Below, one piece after another: positions 25,913-33,237 of a DNA stretch of 33,237 nt. Under the pieces are notes generated by a model. That model was not told the origin of the DNA and searched no databases. It saw only the letters and a program-made list of their open reading frames with translations. Source of the DNA: a bacterium (GTDB lineage Bacteria; Armatimonadota; Chthonomonadetes; Chthonomonadales; Chthonomonadaceae); NCBI GenBank assembly GCA_021805395.1, contig JAJZFJ010000061.1:1-33237 (forward strand). The letters are read 5' to 3'. The position numbers and the translations under genes were made by a program. Position 1 is the stretch's first letter; each line of letters starts with the position of its first letter.

Positions 25913-26188
25913 GACAGTTCGTGCTTAGCGGTCTCTGATTTCTTGACATTGCCTGAAAATGATTTCAAGTACGAATAAAAACTAGCCAGAAGACTCAGGT
26001 GCGATAAAGATCGATTGCGTTGGACTCATCATTTTTAAACTAACTTAAAATTATTAGATCGAAATGGAACAGCTGCTGTAACGCGGCTACTTATCATATC
26101 AAAGCCAATGTAATACATGCTGGAATCTAACGTTGGAGTTGGGTAATTGCATACTTTGGTGCTAACTTTTCTGACAGGATAAGAAGAA

Positions 26189-26470
26189 TTGGTAATTAAT
26201 CAGGTAATGACACCCGCAGAATTTTATTTTCAGAAAGGCTTCGCCGAAGGTAGAAAACAAGGCTTCGCTGAAGGTAGGAGACAAGGTAGGATACAGGGGA
26301 GATTAACACTTGTTAAACGAATTCTAATTAAATTTGGCACGAAGCGCTTTGGCATACCCACTGATGTAGAGCTGGAGAAGATTAATCAAATAATGGATCC
26401 AGCACTCTTAGAACAACTATTCGATCGAATGGACGATGTGAGCAGGTGGTCTGATTTAATATCTGCTTGA
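26189..26470 (+). CDS. detached C-terminal domain of Rpn-like nuclease, probable remnant
   Basis: 93 aa matching the end of the gene at 24764: VMTPAEFYFQKGFAEGRKQG against AMTPAEFYTQKGMDEGKKQG, then ILIKFGTKRFGIPTDVELEKIN and a final DDVSRWSDLIS. It has only two or three repeat units and no nuclease part; an in-frame TAA lies just upstream of the TTG start. The 276 bases between the two genes show no recognisable nuclease sequence. It is therefore either the leftover of a decayed second copy, or an independent small protein that could bind the full-length partner through the shared tail. GGATAAGAAGAA could serve as a poor ribosome site. Confidence 0.65.
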   Translation: MVINQVMTPAEFYFQKGFAEGRKQGFAEGRRQGRIQGRLTLVKRILIKFGTKRFGIPTDVELEKINQIMDPALLEQLFDRMDDVSRWSDLISA

Positions 26471-26728
26471 ACATGTGTCTATATCAGCTCATGATACTGA
26501 GAGAATATAGAATATTCATTATATCTTAGTGATAACCTCCTATGCTTTCTACTCACCATCGCATTAAGTAGTGCATAGAAGAACTATAGTGGTTCTCTGC
26601 TTCTTCATGTCAAAAATTGTTAGTTAAATACAGCGATACTTCGCCTGTGCACTCCATTCACATCACCAGATAATATCTGCACGAGAATGGTATATTTAAG
26701 TACCATATAAGATATCAAGGACCGAAAA

Positions 26729-27295
26729 TTGCAAGCAAATGAGTTTAACGAAGTATTGTTAAATCGGCGTAGTTTAAGGGCATTAGCTACAACTCCAATC
26801 CCTCGCGAGATGTCTCTAAGAGTGCTGGAAGCAGCACGCTGGGCGCCTTCATGCAGCAATAGCCAGCCATGGAGATTTGTAGTTATAGAAGATGAACCCG
26901 AGTTGAATGCCGTGAAATCTGCACTTAAGCCCGGTAATCAGAAGTGGGCATCCTCTGCTCCTATGATTATAGTGGTCTGCGCAAATCCCGAGGATGACTA
27001 CCTTGCTTCTGGACAACCACTATATCTCTTCGATTGTGGCCTAGCTACTGAGAATTTGCTTTTGCAAGGAGTGGCTGAAGGGTTGGTGATGCATCCCATG
27101 GCTGGATGGGAAGAGCAGCCAATGAAGGATGCTATTGGACTACCAGATCCATATCGTGTGGTTTGTGTCATTGCAGCAGGTTTTCCGGGTCCTGTTGAAA
27201 ATCTTGACGTTGACTTACAAGAGCGAGAAAAATCTCCCAGAGTACGTAAACCACTAGACGAGATAGTTGTATTTGGGACATGGCCAAAAGTTTAA
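26729..27295 (+). CDS. nitroreductase family protein
   Basis: FMN-dependent NAD(P)H oxidoreductase of the nitroreductase fold, 188 aa, cytosolic. Visible: the start NRRSLRALATTPIPREM (RRSxR signature that binds FMN phosphate), AARWAPSCSNSQPWRFVVIED (the conserved SxxNxQPW), DCGLATENLLLQGVAEGL, and the C-terminal VCVIAAGFPG. The natural substrate is unknown, as for most of the family. TTG at 26729 is chosen because AAGGA lies seven bases upstream. A hairpin with ATGGTA/TACCAT arms precedes it. Apparently a single-gene unit, ending in a long stem-loop that overlaps its stop codon. Confidence 0.9.
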   Translation: MQANEFNEVLLNRRSLRALATTPIPREMSLRVLEAARWAPSCSNSQPWRFVVIEDEPELNAVKSALKPGNQKWASSAPMIIVVCANPEDDYLASGQPLYLFDCGLATENLLLQGVAEGLVMHPMAGWEEQPMKDAIGLPDPYRVVCVIAAGFPGPVENLDVDLQEREKSPRVRKPLDEIVVFGTWPKV

Positions 27296-27322
27296 CTTGC
27301 TTCAGCGAGTCAGTTTTGGCCA
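27281..27322 (+). terminator. long stem-loop overlapping nitroreductase stop
   Basis: TGGCCAAAA (27281-27289) pairs with TTTTGGCCA (27314-27322); nested inside, ACTTGC (27295-27300) pairs with GCGAGT (27305-27310) around loop TTCA, separated by small internal loops. The stop TAA is within it. There is no U-tract directly after the outer stem, so termination may use the inner hairpin plus the TTTT at 27314. Confidence 0.5.
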
Positions 27323-27429
27323 GTGAAACTTGGCAAGCACGTTATTTAAACATATGTAACGCTGTGATAAACTCTGTAACTGTTAGTTCATTCCAATGAG
27401 AAAATAACGGAAGGAGATCTGCTCTTAAT

Positions 27430-27711
27430 TTGGAGAAGATACGATGCCCACATTGTGGAGCACTAAATCAGGATGCAATGCCTAAAGATAAATGCTGGCA
27501 GTGCAGCAAGATACTTGATTCACCTTCTAGTGGCACACTACCGCCTGCCACTGAGAATACTCCTCGCCCGCTGGAGGAGCGTGTAGCTTTACGAAAAGCT
27601 GAGAGATTGGCGAGGCAGCGTGCCAGGCTGTATCCCATTGCGATTTTCATTTTGATCGCCATACTCATTATTGTTATCGCTCTAGTGCTGCACAATCTCC
27701 ATAAAATCTGA
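27430..27711 (+). CDS. small zinc-ribbon protein with C-terminal membrane helix
   Basis: 93 aa. The N-terminus is a zinc ribbon: CPHCG, 13 residues later CWQC, i.e. two CxxC pairs. A Pro/Ser/Thr-rich linker, a basic helix (RKAERLARQRARLYP) and a single C-terminal hydrophobic helix of about 23 residues (IAIFILIAILIIVIALVL) follow, giving a tail-anchored arrangement with the ribbon probably in the cytosol. Function unknown. The TTG start has AGGAG 13 bases upstream, rather far, so the start is uncertain. Not clearly linked to its neighbours. Confidence 0.7.
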   Translation: MEKIRCPHCGALNQDAMPKDKCWQCSKILDSPSSGTLPPATENTPRPLEERVALRKAERLARQRARLYPIAIFILIAILIIVIALVLHNLHKI

Positions 27712-27720
27712 TAATGCTAC

Positions 27721-27749
27721 TTGCGTTTCCTTGTCTGCTGTGCTATCAT
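27721..27749 (+). promoter_or_regulatory. candidate promoter for the small-protein pair
   Basis: TTGCGT (27721-27726), 17-base spacer, TATCAT (27744-27749), about 90 bases before the ATG at 27842. The spacing is ideal but both boxes are imperfect. Confidence 0.45.
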
Positions 27750-27841
27750 TTAGCCACATTACCAGGAACTGCAGATATGGAACCACTACGTTCATCTGGC
27801 TAATTGGAAAATACCACAACATTTTATTGAGGAGTACATAA

Positions 27842-28048
27842 ATGCCATTCTCAGTTGTTAGCAACAAATCGAAAGCAACTTATTTTCTACATGCCAAGAT
27901 CCGCAAAAGTAAGGACGGCAGAGAGGTTCCCTTCTACTACTTTAGCAAGACTGAAGAGGGCGCTCTTCCCATTGACAAATGTCCTGAGGGTCATGAGGTT
28001 GCCGAGATGCCAACAGGCATGCCTTTACTCAAACGGACGGCGAAATGA
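27842..28048 (+). CDS. small conserved protein of unknown function
   Basis: 68 aa. FSVVSNKSKATYFLHAK, then GREVPFYYFSK, ALPIDKCPEGHEVAEMPTGMPLLKR: from memory this matches a small uncharacterised family found in Chloroflexota and relatives with the pattern YFLH...G(R/K)..(I/F)YYF...LPEGYEV...TG(L/M)P.LKR. It has no signal peptide, membrane helix or Cys cluster. GAGGAG eight bases before the ATG is a strong ribosome site. Its TGA overlaps the next ATG (ATGA, 28045-28048), so the two small proteins are probably made in equal amounts and may work together. Confidence 0.82.
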   Translation: MPFSVVSNKSKATYFLHAKIRKSKDGREVPFYYFSKTEEGALPIDKCPEGHEVAEMPTGMPLLKRTAK

Positions 28049-28302
28049 GTTCGACGCAGGATCCTGCCCATCCGAGTTCGCAAATTATCGTGATGGGATA
28101 CTGCGTGTATTGTCGAAGCCGCCGTGCAATGAAGAATGCTATCCAGGTGTGTAACAAACGAGGAAGACACGATCTCAAGGGACATTGCTCAATGTGTGGT
28201 AAATCAATGTACCGACTTGGAGGATGGGGTACTGTTCTATCTGCTGAGAGCGCTTCATTAATGATTACCAACCCGTCAGGCGAAATCGAGAACAGGAAGT
28301 AA
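28045..28302 (+). CDS. small DUF5679-like zinc-ribbon protein
   Basis: 85 aa with two CxxC pairs: YCVYCRSRR near residue 19 and CSMCGKSMYRLG, joined by KNAIQVCNKRGRHDLKGH. This is the DUF5679 pattern YC(V/M)xCR.K..., xxG..KGxCxxCGTxM(F/Y)RxG, a presumed zinc ribbon of unknown role that might bind RNA or protein. Start ATG overlaps the upstream stop, so it is translationally coupled. The extra C-terminal 25 residues look disordered. A GC-rich hairpin 105 bases after the stop ends the unit before valS. Confidence 0.82.
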   Translation: MSSTQDPAHPSSQIIVMGYCVYCRSRRAMKNAIQVCNKRGRHDLKGHCSMCGKSMYRLGGWGTVLSAESASLMITNPSGEIENRK

Positions 28303-28407
28303 TTTCTCATCCCTCTGGTTTCCAGACGTATAACTTAGAGTTTGATGAAATAAAACCGATTTGTCGGGTAAATCTCGATATTAAATCATCAACTAACAAA
28401 GTAATTA

Positions 28408-28452
28408 TCCCGCGCCTCTTCTCTGGTAATAGAGATTAGCGCGGGATTTCTT
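28408..28452 (+). terminator. GC-rich terminator/possible attenuator before valS
   Basis: TCCCGCGC (28408-28415) and GCGCGGGA (28439-28446) form an 8-bp perfect stem followed by TTTCTT; the loop contains a further hairpin, TCTCT/AGAGA around GGTAAT. It ends about 35 bases before the valS start. It could end the small-gene operon or regulate valS by attenuation. Confidence 0.75.
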
Positions 28453-28485
28453 GCCCAATATATATATGTGTATCAGGAATTAGTT

Positions 28486-31269
28486 ATGTCTACAATATCA
28501 AACAGCTCTGAAATGTCGGCTGGGTATCTACCTCATGATATTGAGAGTAGATGGTACTCAGTGTGGAAAAGTATGGGAATCTTCCATGCAGAACCACAAC
28601 CTGGTAAGCTCCACTACAGCATCACAATTCCACCTCCTAACATCACGGGTAGTTTACACATGGGGCATGCACTCAACAACTCCATTCTCGATACTCTCAC
28701 CCGCTGGCACAGGATGCGTGGTTTTGTTACTCTTTGTCTTCCCGGAACGGATCATGCAGGAATAGCTACTCAAAATGTTGTAGAACGAGATCTTGCCGCC
28801 GAGGGATTGTCTAGAGCAGGTATTGGGAGAGGAGCATTCATCGAGAGATGCAAAAAGTGGCGAGAGACCTATGGAACACGTATCTATCACCAGTTTGAAC
28901 GTTTAGGCTGCTCATACGATTGGGAAAGGGTGCGATACACCATGGACCAATCTTATGTGGATGCTATTATGGAGGCGTTTGGGAGCTGGTATCAACGTGG
29001 GTTCATCTACAGAGGAACCCGCGTAGTGAACTGGGATGTGAAATTCCAGTCTGCTATCTCGGATATAGAAGTACTTACAGAAGAGCGACAAGGGAAACTT
29101 TACCACTTCCGATATCCCTTCGAAGACAACAGTGGTTTTATTACAATTGCTACTACCAGACCAGAGACCATGCTGGGAGATAGTGCAGTTGCGGCAAATC
29201 CCGATGATGTCCGGTACCAGGCACTATTCGGAAAAATGCTAAAACTACCGCTCACCAGTCGCACGATTCCCCTAATTGCAGATTCGTATGCAAAACCTGA
29301 ATTTGGATCTGGTGCTGTGAAGGTAACTCCAGCTCACGATCTAAATGACTTCGAGTGCGGATTACGGCATGGATTGGCCCAAAGAGTAGTGATTGGCAAA
29401 GATGGCACAATGACCGAAGAGGCAGGTCCAGACTTTGCTGGTCTCGACAGGAATGAGGCTCGTAAAAAAGTTGTGGAATTAATGGATGAATTAGGTTTAC
29501 TGGAAAAAATTGAAGACTATACTATCCAGACACCTATTTCGGAAAGATCTGGCGAAGTTGTTGAGCCGCTTCTATCTGAACAGTGGTTCATGAATATGAA
29601 TGCTTTGGCAGAACCAGCTATAGAAGCAGTAAAGAGTGGATTAATCCATTTCATCCCGCCAAGATATGCGAATACCTATCTACAATGGATGGACAATATT
29701 CGTGACTGGTGTATTAGTCGTCAACTCTGGTGGGGGCACAGAATACCCATCTGGTGGACTGATGAGCAGTCAGATGCAAACCAAGTGAATACTGAAGGTT
29801 TTGAAGTACGTAGTTTTGGATCGCGAAGGTATGTATTTGCCAGGACACATGAAGATGCTTCCCGACTTCTAGGGACAATTAATTGCAAGCAGGATGAGGA
29901 TGTGCTGGATACATGGTTCTCTTCGGCATTATGGCCACAGGCTACGCTTGGCTGGCCTTCGGATACGCAAGATCTGGCAAATTTTTATCCAACAAATCTG
30001 CTTTCCACAGCTCAGGAAATTCTCTATCTCTGGGTATCGCGCATGGTGATGAGTGGAATGGATTTTGTGAAGCGCCCAGTGGAACTGAGCCCTGAATCAG
30101 ATGGTCTGGTTGTAAAGAATAGTAGCCGCAGAAAAATAATTCCCTTCCATGATGTGTATATTCATGCAACCGTTCTTGATGCTAAAGGCGAAAGAATGAG
30201 CAAGAGTAAAGGAAATGGAATAGATCCAATTGATATAATTGAGAAGTATGGCGCAGATGCTACCCGCTTCTCTCTGCTGCAGCAAGCTGGTAAAAATCAG
30301 GATATCAGGTACAGTGAAAAGCGTCCTGAGGTGGCGGCGAGTTTTTGTAACAAGCTTTGGAATGGATCACGCTTTGTACTCATGAATCTGGAAGGCATGG
30401 CTTCGGGTGAGTTACCCCCTAAAGCAAGAAGAACATCACCTGACAACTGGATACTCGATAGATTGCAGTTCACTATAGCGAGTGTGAATGCAACCCTGGC
30501 AAGTTATGACATGGATGATGCTGCACGAGCTATGTATGAATTCTTCTGGAACGACTATTGCGACTGGTATGTAGAGATAGCGAAAGTAAAACTGCGGTCT
30601 GGAGACGCCCAGGTTAAAGCGGACACACAGGCAATACTCTGTTATGTACTTGAAAACATCCTGAGACTACTGCATCCTATGATTCCATTCATAACAGAAG
30701 AGATTTGGCAGCATCTACCCTATCGCTCAGAGGGAGAATCCATCTCGCTGGCTTCGTATCCTGTAGAAGACAGCGAGTTACTGGATTCCGATGAGGTAAC
30801 TGCTATGGATCTGACAATAGAAGCTATTCGCTCTATGCGGAACCTGAAAGCTGAACTGGGTATTCCACCTGGCAAGCGAATCAATGGGGCGGCGGTAGCT
30901 AGCTCGGAGCAGTTAGAAGTAATTCTGACCAAAAATCAGAACATCATCGCAGAACTTGCTCGTCTCAGCGAATTTCTTGTGCTGCCTGCTGCACCAGTCG
31001 AAGGAAAATGGGTTTCGAGTGCTGTTAGAGGCGGTGAAATTCTGCTGAATGTGGGTGAATCACTTAATGTTGAGAAAGAGCTTGAGCGAATTGCTAAAGA
31101 GTTGGCTGATGTGGATAAACAGATTGCCCGCAGCCGAAGTATGCTGGATAATCCGAACTTTGTGGAAAGGGCAGCCCCTGCAGCAGTAGAAAAAGAACGG
31201 TTGAACCTGCAGCAGTGGCTTGAGAAACAGCAGATTCTTTTGGCTAAGCAGAACCAAATGCAAGCATAG
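28486..31269 (+). CDS. valS: valine--tRNA ligase
   Basis: Class I aminoacyl-tRNA synthetase charging tRNA-Val with valine; 927 aa, normal length. HIGH-type motif HMGH at residues 58-61 (PPPNITGSLHMGH), the ValRS-specific GTDHAGIATQ, the editing domain with TTRPETMLGDSAVAANP and GSGAVKVTPAHD, the zinc-free catalytic half DVLDTWFSSALWP, KMSKS-type RMSKS at 570-574, the anticodon domain, and the C-terminal coiled-coil arm (EKELERIAKELADVDKQIARS) specific to ValRS. ATG at 28486 with AGGA seven bases upstream is preferred over the in-frame GTG at 28468. A strong hairpin lies upstream; radA follows closely. Confidence 0.97.
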   Translation: MSTISNSSEMSAGYLPHDIESRWYSVWKSMGIFHAEPQPGKLHYSITIPPPNITGSLHMGHALNNSILDTLTRWHRMRGFVTLCLPGTDHAGIATQNVVERDLAAEGLSRAGIGRGAFIERCKKWRETYGTRIYHQFERLGCSYDWERVRYTMDQSYVDAIMEAFGSWYQRGFIYRGTRVVNWDVKFQSAISDIEVLTEERQGKLYHFRYPFEDNSGFITIATTRPETMLGDSAVAANPDDVRYQALFGKMLKLPLTSRTIPLIADSYAKPEFGSGAVKVTPAHDLNDFECGLRHGLAQRVVIGKDGTMTEEAGPDFAGLDRNEARKKVVELMDELGLLEKIEDYTIQTPISERSGEVVEPLLSEQWFMNMNALAEPAIEAVKSGLIHFIPPRYANTYLQWMDNIRDWCISRQLWWGHRIPIWWTDEQSDANQVNTEGFEVRSFGSRRYVFARTHEDASRLLGTINCKQDEDVLDTWFSSALWPQATLGWPSDTQDLANFYPTNLLSTAQEILYLWVSRMVMSGMDFVKRPVELSPESDGLVVKNSSRRKIIPFHDVYIHATVLDAKGERMSKSKGNGIDPIDIIEKYGADATRFSLLQQAGKNQDIRYSEKRPEVAASFCNKLWNGSRFVLMNLEGMASGELPPKARRTSPDNWILDRLQFTIASVNATLASYDMDDAARAMYEFFWNDYCDWYVEIAKVKLRSGDAQVKADTQAILCYVLENILRLLHPMIPFITEEIWQHLPYRSEGESISLASYPVEDSELLDSDEVTAMDLTIEAIRSMRNLKAELGIPPGKRINGAAVASSEQLEVILTKNQNIIAELARLSEFLVLPAAPVEGKWVSSAVRGGEILLNVGESLNVEKELERIAKELADVDKQIARSRSMLDNPNFVERAAPAAVEKERLNLQQWLEKQQILLAKQNQMQA

Positions 31270-31290
31270 CATATTGAATGTGTGCTTGCA
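31259..31290 (+). repeat. stem-loop at valS stop/radA leader
   Basis: TGCAAGCA (31259-31266) and TGCTTGCA (31283-31290) pair perfectly. Inside, GCAT-ATTGA-ATGT (31269-31281) forms a second stem identical in sequence to the tip of the hairpin at 24660-24702. It spans the valS stop codon (31267-31269) and has no T-run. Confidence 0.5.
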
Positions 31291-31310
31291 GAAACAGTGA
31301 GAGAAATTGC

Positions 31311-32702
31311 ATGGCTCGTCTTCAAATCAGATACATTTGTCAGAAGTGTGGCTACGAAACACTGCGATGGCTGGGTCGATGTCCTGAATGTGAAGCGTGG
31401 GATAGCTTTGCTGAGGATGTATACACAAAAGAGACGGGAAAACAGCCAAAGCAGTCAGTGTCGAGTTTGGGAGATTCCACCTCCACTCCCCAGTCAATTA
31501 CTGACATAAAGCCTGATAATCGACCTCGTATCTCCTCAGGAATTGCTGAGTTCGATCGTGTACTTGGAGGCGGTCTGGTGCCTGGAGGCGTTACTCTGGT
31601 TGGTGGTGATCCAGGTATTGGCAAGTCTACTCTTCTTACTCAGGCTGCTCATAGAATTGCCATCAGTCCTGATGCAGAACGCTCCGTTCTTTACATCTCC
31701 GGGGAGGAGAGTGCTCATCAAATAGCGTTAAGAAGCAACCGTCTGGGTGTGGGTGCAGAACGGTTTTTGGTGAGTACCCAGACAGATGTGAGAGTGATCA
31801 TCCACCAGATCGAAAGCTGTCGTCCGACGCTCGCAATTATTGACAGTATCCAGACGCTAGAGGACACACAGATCGACTCATCACCAGGGTCTGTAACTCA
31901 GGTTCGTGCATCAGCAGCATTGCTAACATCGCTTGCGAAGCGGGTGCATATCCCAATAGTACTAATAGGACACGTAACTAAAGAGGGGAATCTGGCTGGC
32001 CCGCGAGTTCTTGAGCACATGGTGGATACCGTACTTACGTTTGAGGGTGACCGACAGCATGCTTACAGATTGCTGAGAGCAGTGAAAAACCGGTTTGGAT
32101 CTACCGATGAGCTTGGTATTTTTGAAATGCACGAGCAGGGGTTGTCAGGAGTAGAAAACCCCTCCGCGCTGCTGCTTTCGGAGCGACCCCTGGATGGAAG
32201 CGGTTCCGCAGTTTTGGCAGCACTGGAGGGCAGCAGGGCGCTGCTTGTTGAAGTACAGGCTCTATCAACTCAGTCTTATCTTGCTACGCCCCGAAGGGTA
32301 GTGAATGGATCCGACATTAACAGGGTGAGCATGCTTCTTGCAGTGCTGGAAAAACGGTTAGGGTTGAAGTTAGCCAATCAGGATGTTTTCGTGAATCTCG
32401 TGGGTGGAGTGAGGGTTGCAGAGCCTGCAGCAGATCTAGCAGTTGCGCTCGCCATAGCATCCAGTTTCCGGGATCAGGCAGTTGAACCTCACACATTGCT
32501 CATAGGTGAGGTTGGGCTTGCTGGAGAACTGAGATCGGTTGGACAAATTCAGAAACGGTTAAATGAAGGAGCGCAGCAAGGATTTAGCCGTGCAGTAATC
32601 CCCCGCACTTCTTCTGTGGTGAAATCAGATAATATTCAGGTTATAATGGCAGAAACTGTTGCAGATGCAATGAGACTTTCACTGCAGCCCCCTCAGAGAT
32701 AG
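31311..32702 (+). CDS. radA: DNA repair protein RadA
   Basis: RecA-related helicase that drives branch migration in recombinational repair; 463 aa. N-terminal zinc finger C10/C13, C24/C27 (CQKCGYETLRWLGRCPEC), Walker A GGDPGIGKST at 98-107, the RadA-specific KNRFG at 259-263, and the C-terminal Lon-protease-like domain (VNLVGGVRVAEPAADLAVALAI, GEVGLAGELRSVGQIQKRLNEG) with no protease activity expected. The ATG at 31311 is chosen because it begins right before the zinc finger as in relatives; an earlier in-frame GTG at 31278 lies in the valS hairpin. Gap to valS 41 bases, probably same transcript. Confidence 0.97.
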   Translation: MARLQIRYICQKCGYETLRWLGRCPECEAWDSFAEDVYTKETGKQPKQSVSSLGDSTSTPQSITDIKPDNRPRISSGIAEFDRVLGGGLVPGGVTLVGGDPGIGKSTLLTQAAHRIAISPDAERSVLYISGEESAHQIALRSNRLGVGAERFLVSTQTDVRVIIHQIESCRPTLAIIDSIQTLEDTQIDSSPGSVTQVRASAALLTSLAKRVHIPIVLIGHVTKEGNLAGPRVLEHMVDTVLTFEGDRQHAYRLLRAVKNRFGSTDELGIFEMHEQGLSGVENPSALLLSERPLDGSGSAVLAALEGSRALLVEVQALSTQSYLATPRRVVNGSDINRVSMLLAVLEKRLGLKLANQDVFVNLVGGVRVAEPAADLAVALAIASSFRDQAVEPHTLLIGEVGLAGELRSVGQIQKRLNEGAQQGFSRAVIPRTSSVVKSDNIQVIMAETVADAMRLSLQPPQR

Positions 32703-32812
32703 AAAAAAGGGTATCCTGTAAGCTATTATTGAACAGTGAGAAAACAAAAATAATCCTTTTCATACTCCATAACTAAAAGAGATATGAAGAGAGAAGTTAA
32801 GAACAGGGATGG

Positions 32813-33237
32813 GTGAACGAACCGTTGCAGTCTATTATAGGTAAAACAACAGAAGAGATAACTAAAATTGTCTTAGGTTTAGATGAAGCCGCATTTCGAG
32901 GAAAGCAGATAGCAGACTGGATCTACAACAAATCTGCTGAATCGTTTGAAGAGATGAAAAATCTTCCTTCCAGTCTTCGAACAAAATTAAACGAACAATA
33001 TAGGGTAGGTTTACCAGAAGTAGCACACCGTGATGTTTCATCTGATGGAACGATGAAGTACCTCATGCGCTATTCCGATGGTGTAACGGTGGAGAGTGTA
33101 CTGCTGCCGTATAAGGACAGAGTGTCGGTGTGTTTATCGACTCAGGTTGGCTGTGCTGCTGGCTGTACCTTCTGTGCAACTGCTCAAGGTGGATTTACCC
33201 GCAATCTTTCGGCTGGCGAGATAGTAGGGCAGCTCTT
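32813..33237 (+). CDS. rlmN: dual-specificity rRNA/tRNA adenine-C2 methyltransferase RlmN, 3'-truncated by window end
   Basis: Radical-SAM enzyme methylating A2503 of 23S rRNA and A37 of some tRNAs. The first 141 residues are in the window: N-terminal helical domain with FRGKQIADWIYNKSAESFEEM and NLPSSLRTKL, then VESVLLPYKDRVSVCLSTQVGC and the radical-SAM cluster CAAGCTFCATA (C-x3-C-x2-C), followed by GGFTRNLSAGEIVGQ. The GTG at 32813 has AGGG four to five bases upstream; a TTG four codons later is the alternative. No sequence fault seen. It follows radA after about 110 bases. Confidence 0.95.
   Translation, partial: MNEPLQSIIGKTTEEITKIVLGLDEAAFRGKQIADWIYNKSAESFEEMKNLPSSLRTKLNEQYRVGLPEVAHRDVSSDGTMKYLMRYSDGVTVESVLLPYKDRVSVCLSTQVGCAAGCTFCATAQGGFTRNLSAGEIVGQL

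Noticed and set aside
28303-28485. T-box riboswitch for valS
   Set aside because: Only 180 bases are available and I find no T-box core sequence; AACAAAGTAATTATCCCGCG is only loosely similar.

Overview
The window is a bacterial chromosome segment with a base composition around the mid-40s percent GC (judged by eye). The best taxonomic hint is the pseudopilin at 8576-9352. Its N-terminus (FTLIELL, then an [15 protein letters not shown] stretch) and H-X9-DG C-terminal motif are typical, from memory, of the Armatimonadota. Pseudopilins without the FPVFAQ signature also occur in Planctomycetes and Verrucomicrobia, so the phylum call is an inference. TGA acts as a normal stop, and TTG/GTG starts with good Shine-Dalgarno (SD) sequences are common.

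Layout: (1) 1-2749: a left-edge ORF broken by an in-frame TGA, then an inositol-monophosphatase-family gene overlapping an oligopeptide ABC transporter ATPase. (2) 3077-6318, minus strand: an accessory island with a PD-(D/E)XK-like nuclease gene and an ABC/OLD-like ATPase gene, both frameshifted at homopolymers, next to an intact self-inhibited Fic protein. (3) 6587-11851: two pseudopilins, a LacI regulator with a clear promoter and operator, a small lipoprotein and a secreted neopullulanase-like GH13 enzyme. A second operator-like palindrome sits before the second pseudopilin, suggesting one LacI-controlled alpha-glucan locus. (4) 11908-14010: a secreted glutaminase-A-like (DUF4965) protein, convergent with the amylase and separated from it by a two-way terminator-like hairpin.

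(5) 14464-18432: dxs behind a strong promoter, a TIM-barrel sugar isomerase/epimerase, and a dihydroorotate-dehydrogenase-like protein lacking its usual catalytic residues. (6) 18478-21614: a convergent HEAT-repeat protein, then a ribose-type ABC substrate-binding lipoprotein and permease without an ATPase gene. (7) 22016-24530: sucC overlapping an RsmB-like rRNA methyltransferase, with no sucD. (8) 24764-26470: an Rpn/YhgA-like nuclease with an 8-residue tandem repeat, and a detached copy of its C-terminus. (9) 26729-33237: nitroreductase, small zinc-ribbon membrane protein, two coupled small conserved proteins, valS behind a strong hairpin, radA, and the start of rlmN.

Most of the window is housekeeping. 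The parts most worth study are the decayed ATPase/nuclease pair beside Fic, the LacI-pseudopilin-amylase locus, the divergent DHODH-like protein, the Rpn repeat gene with its fragment, and several strong intergenic RNA hairpins. No tRNA, rRNA, CRISPR array or intact insertion sequence was recognised.
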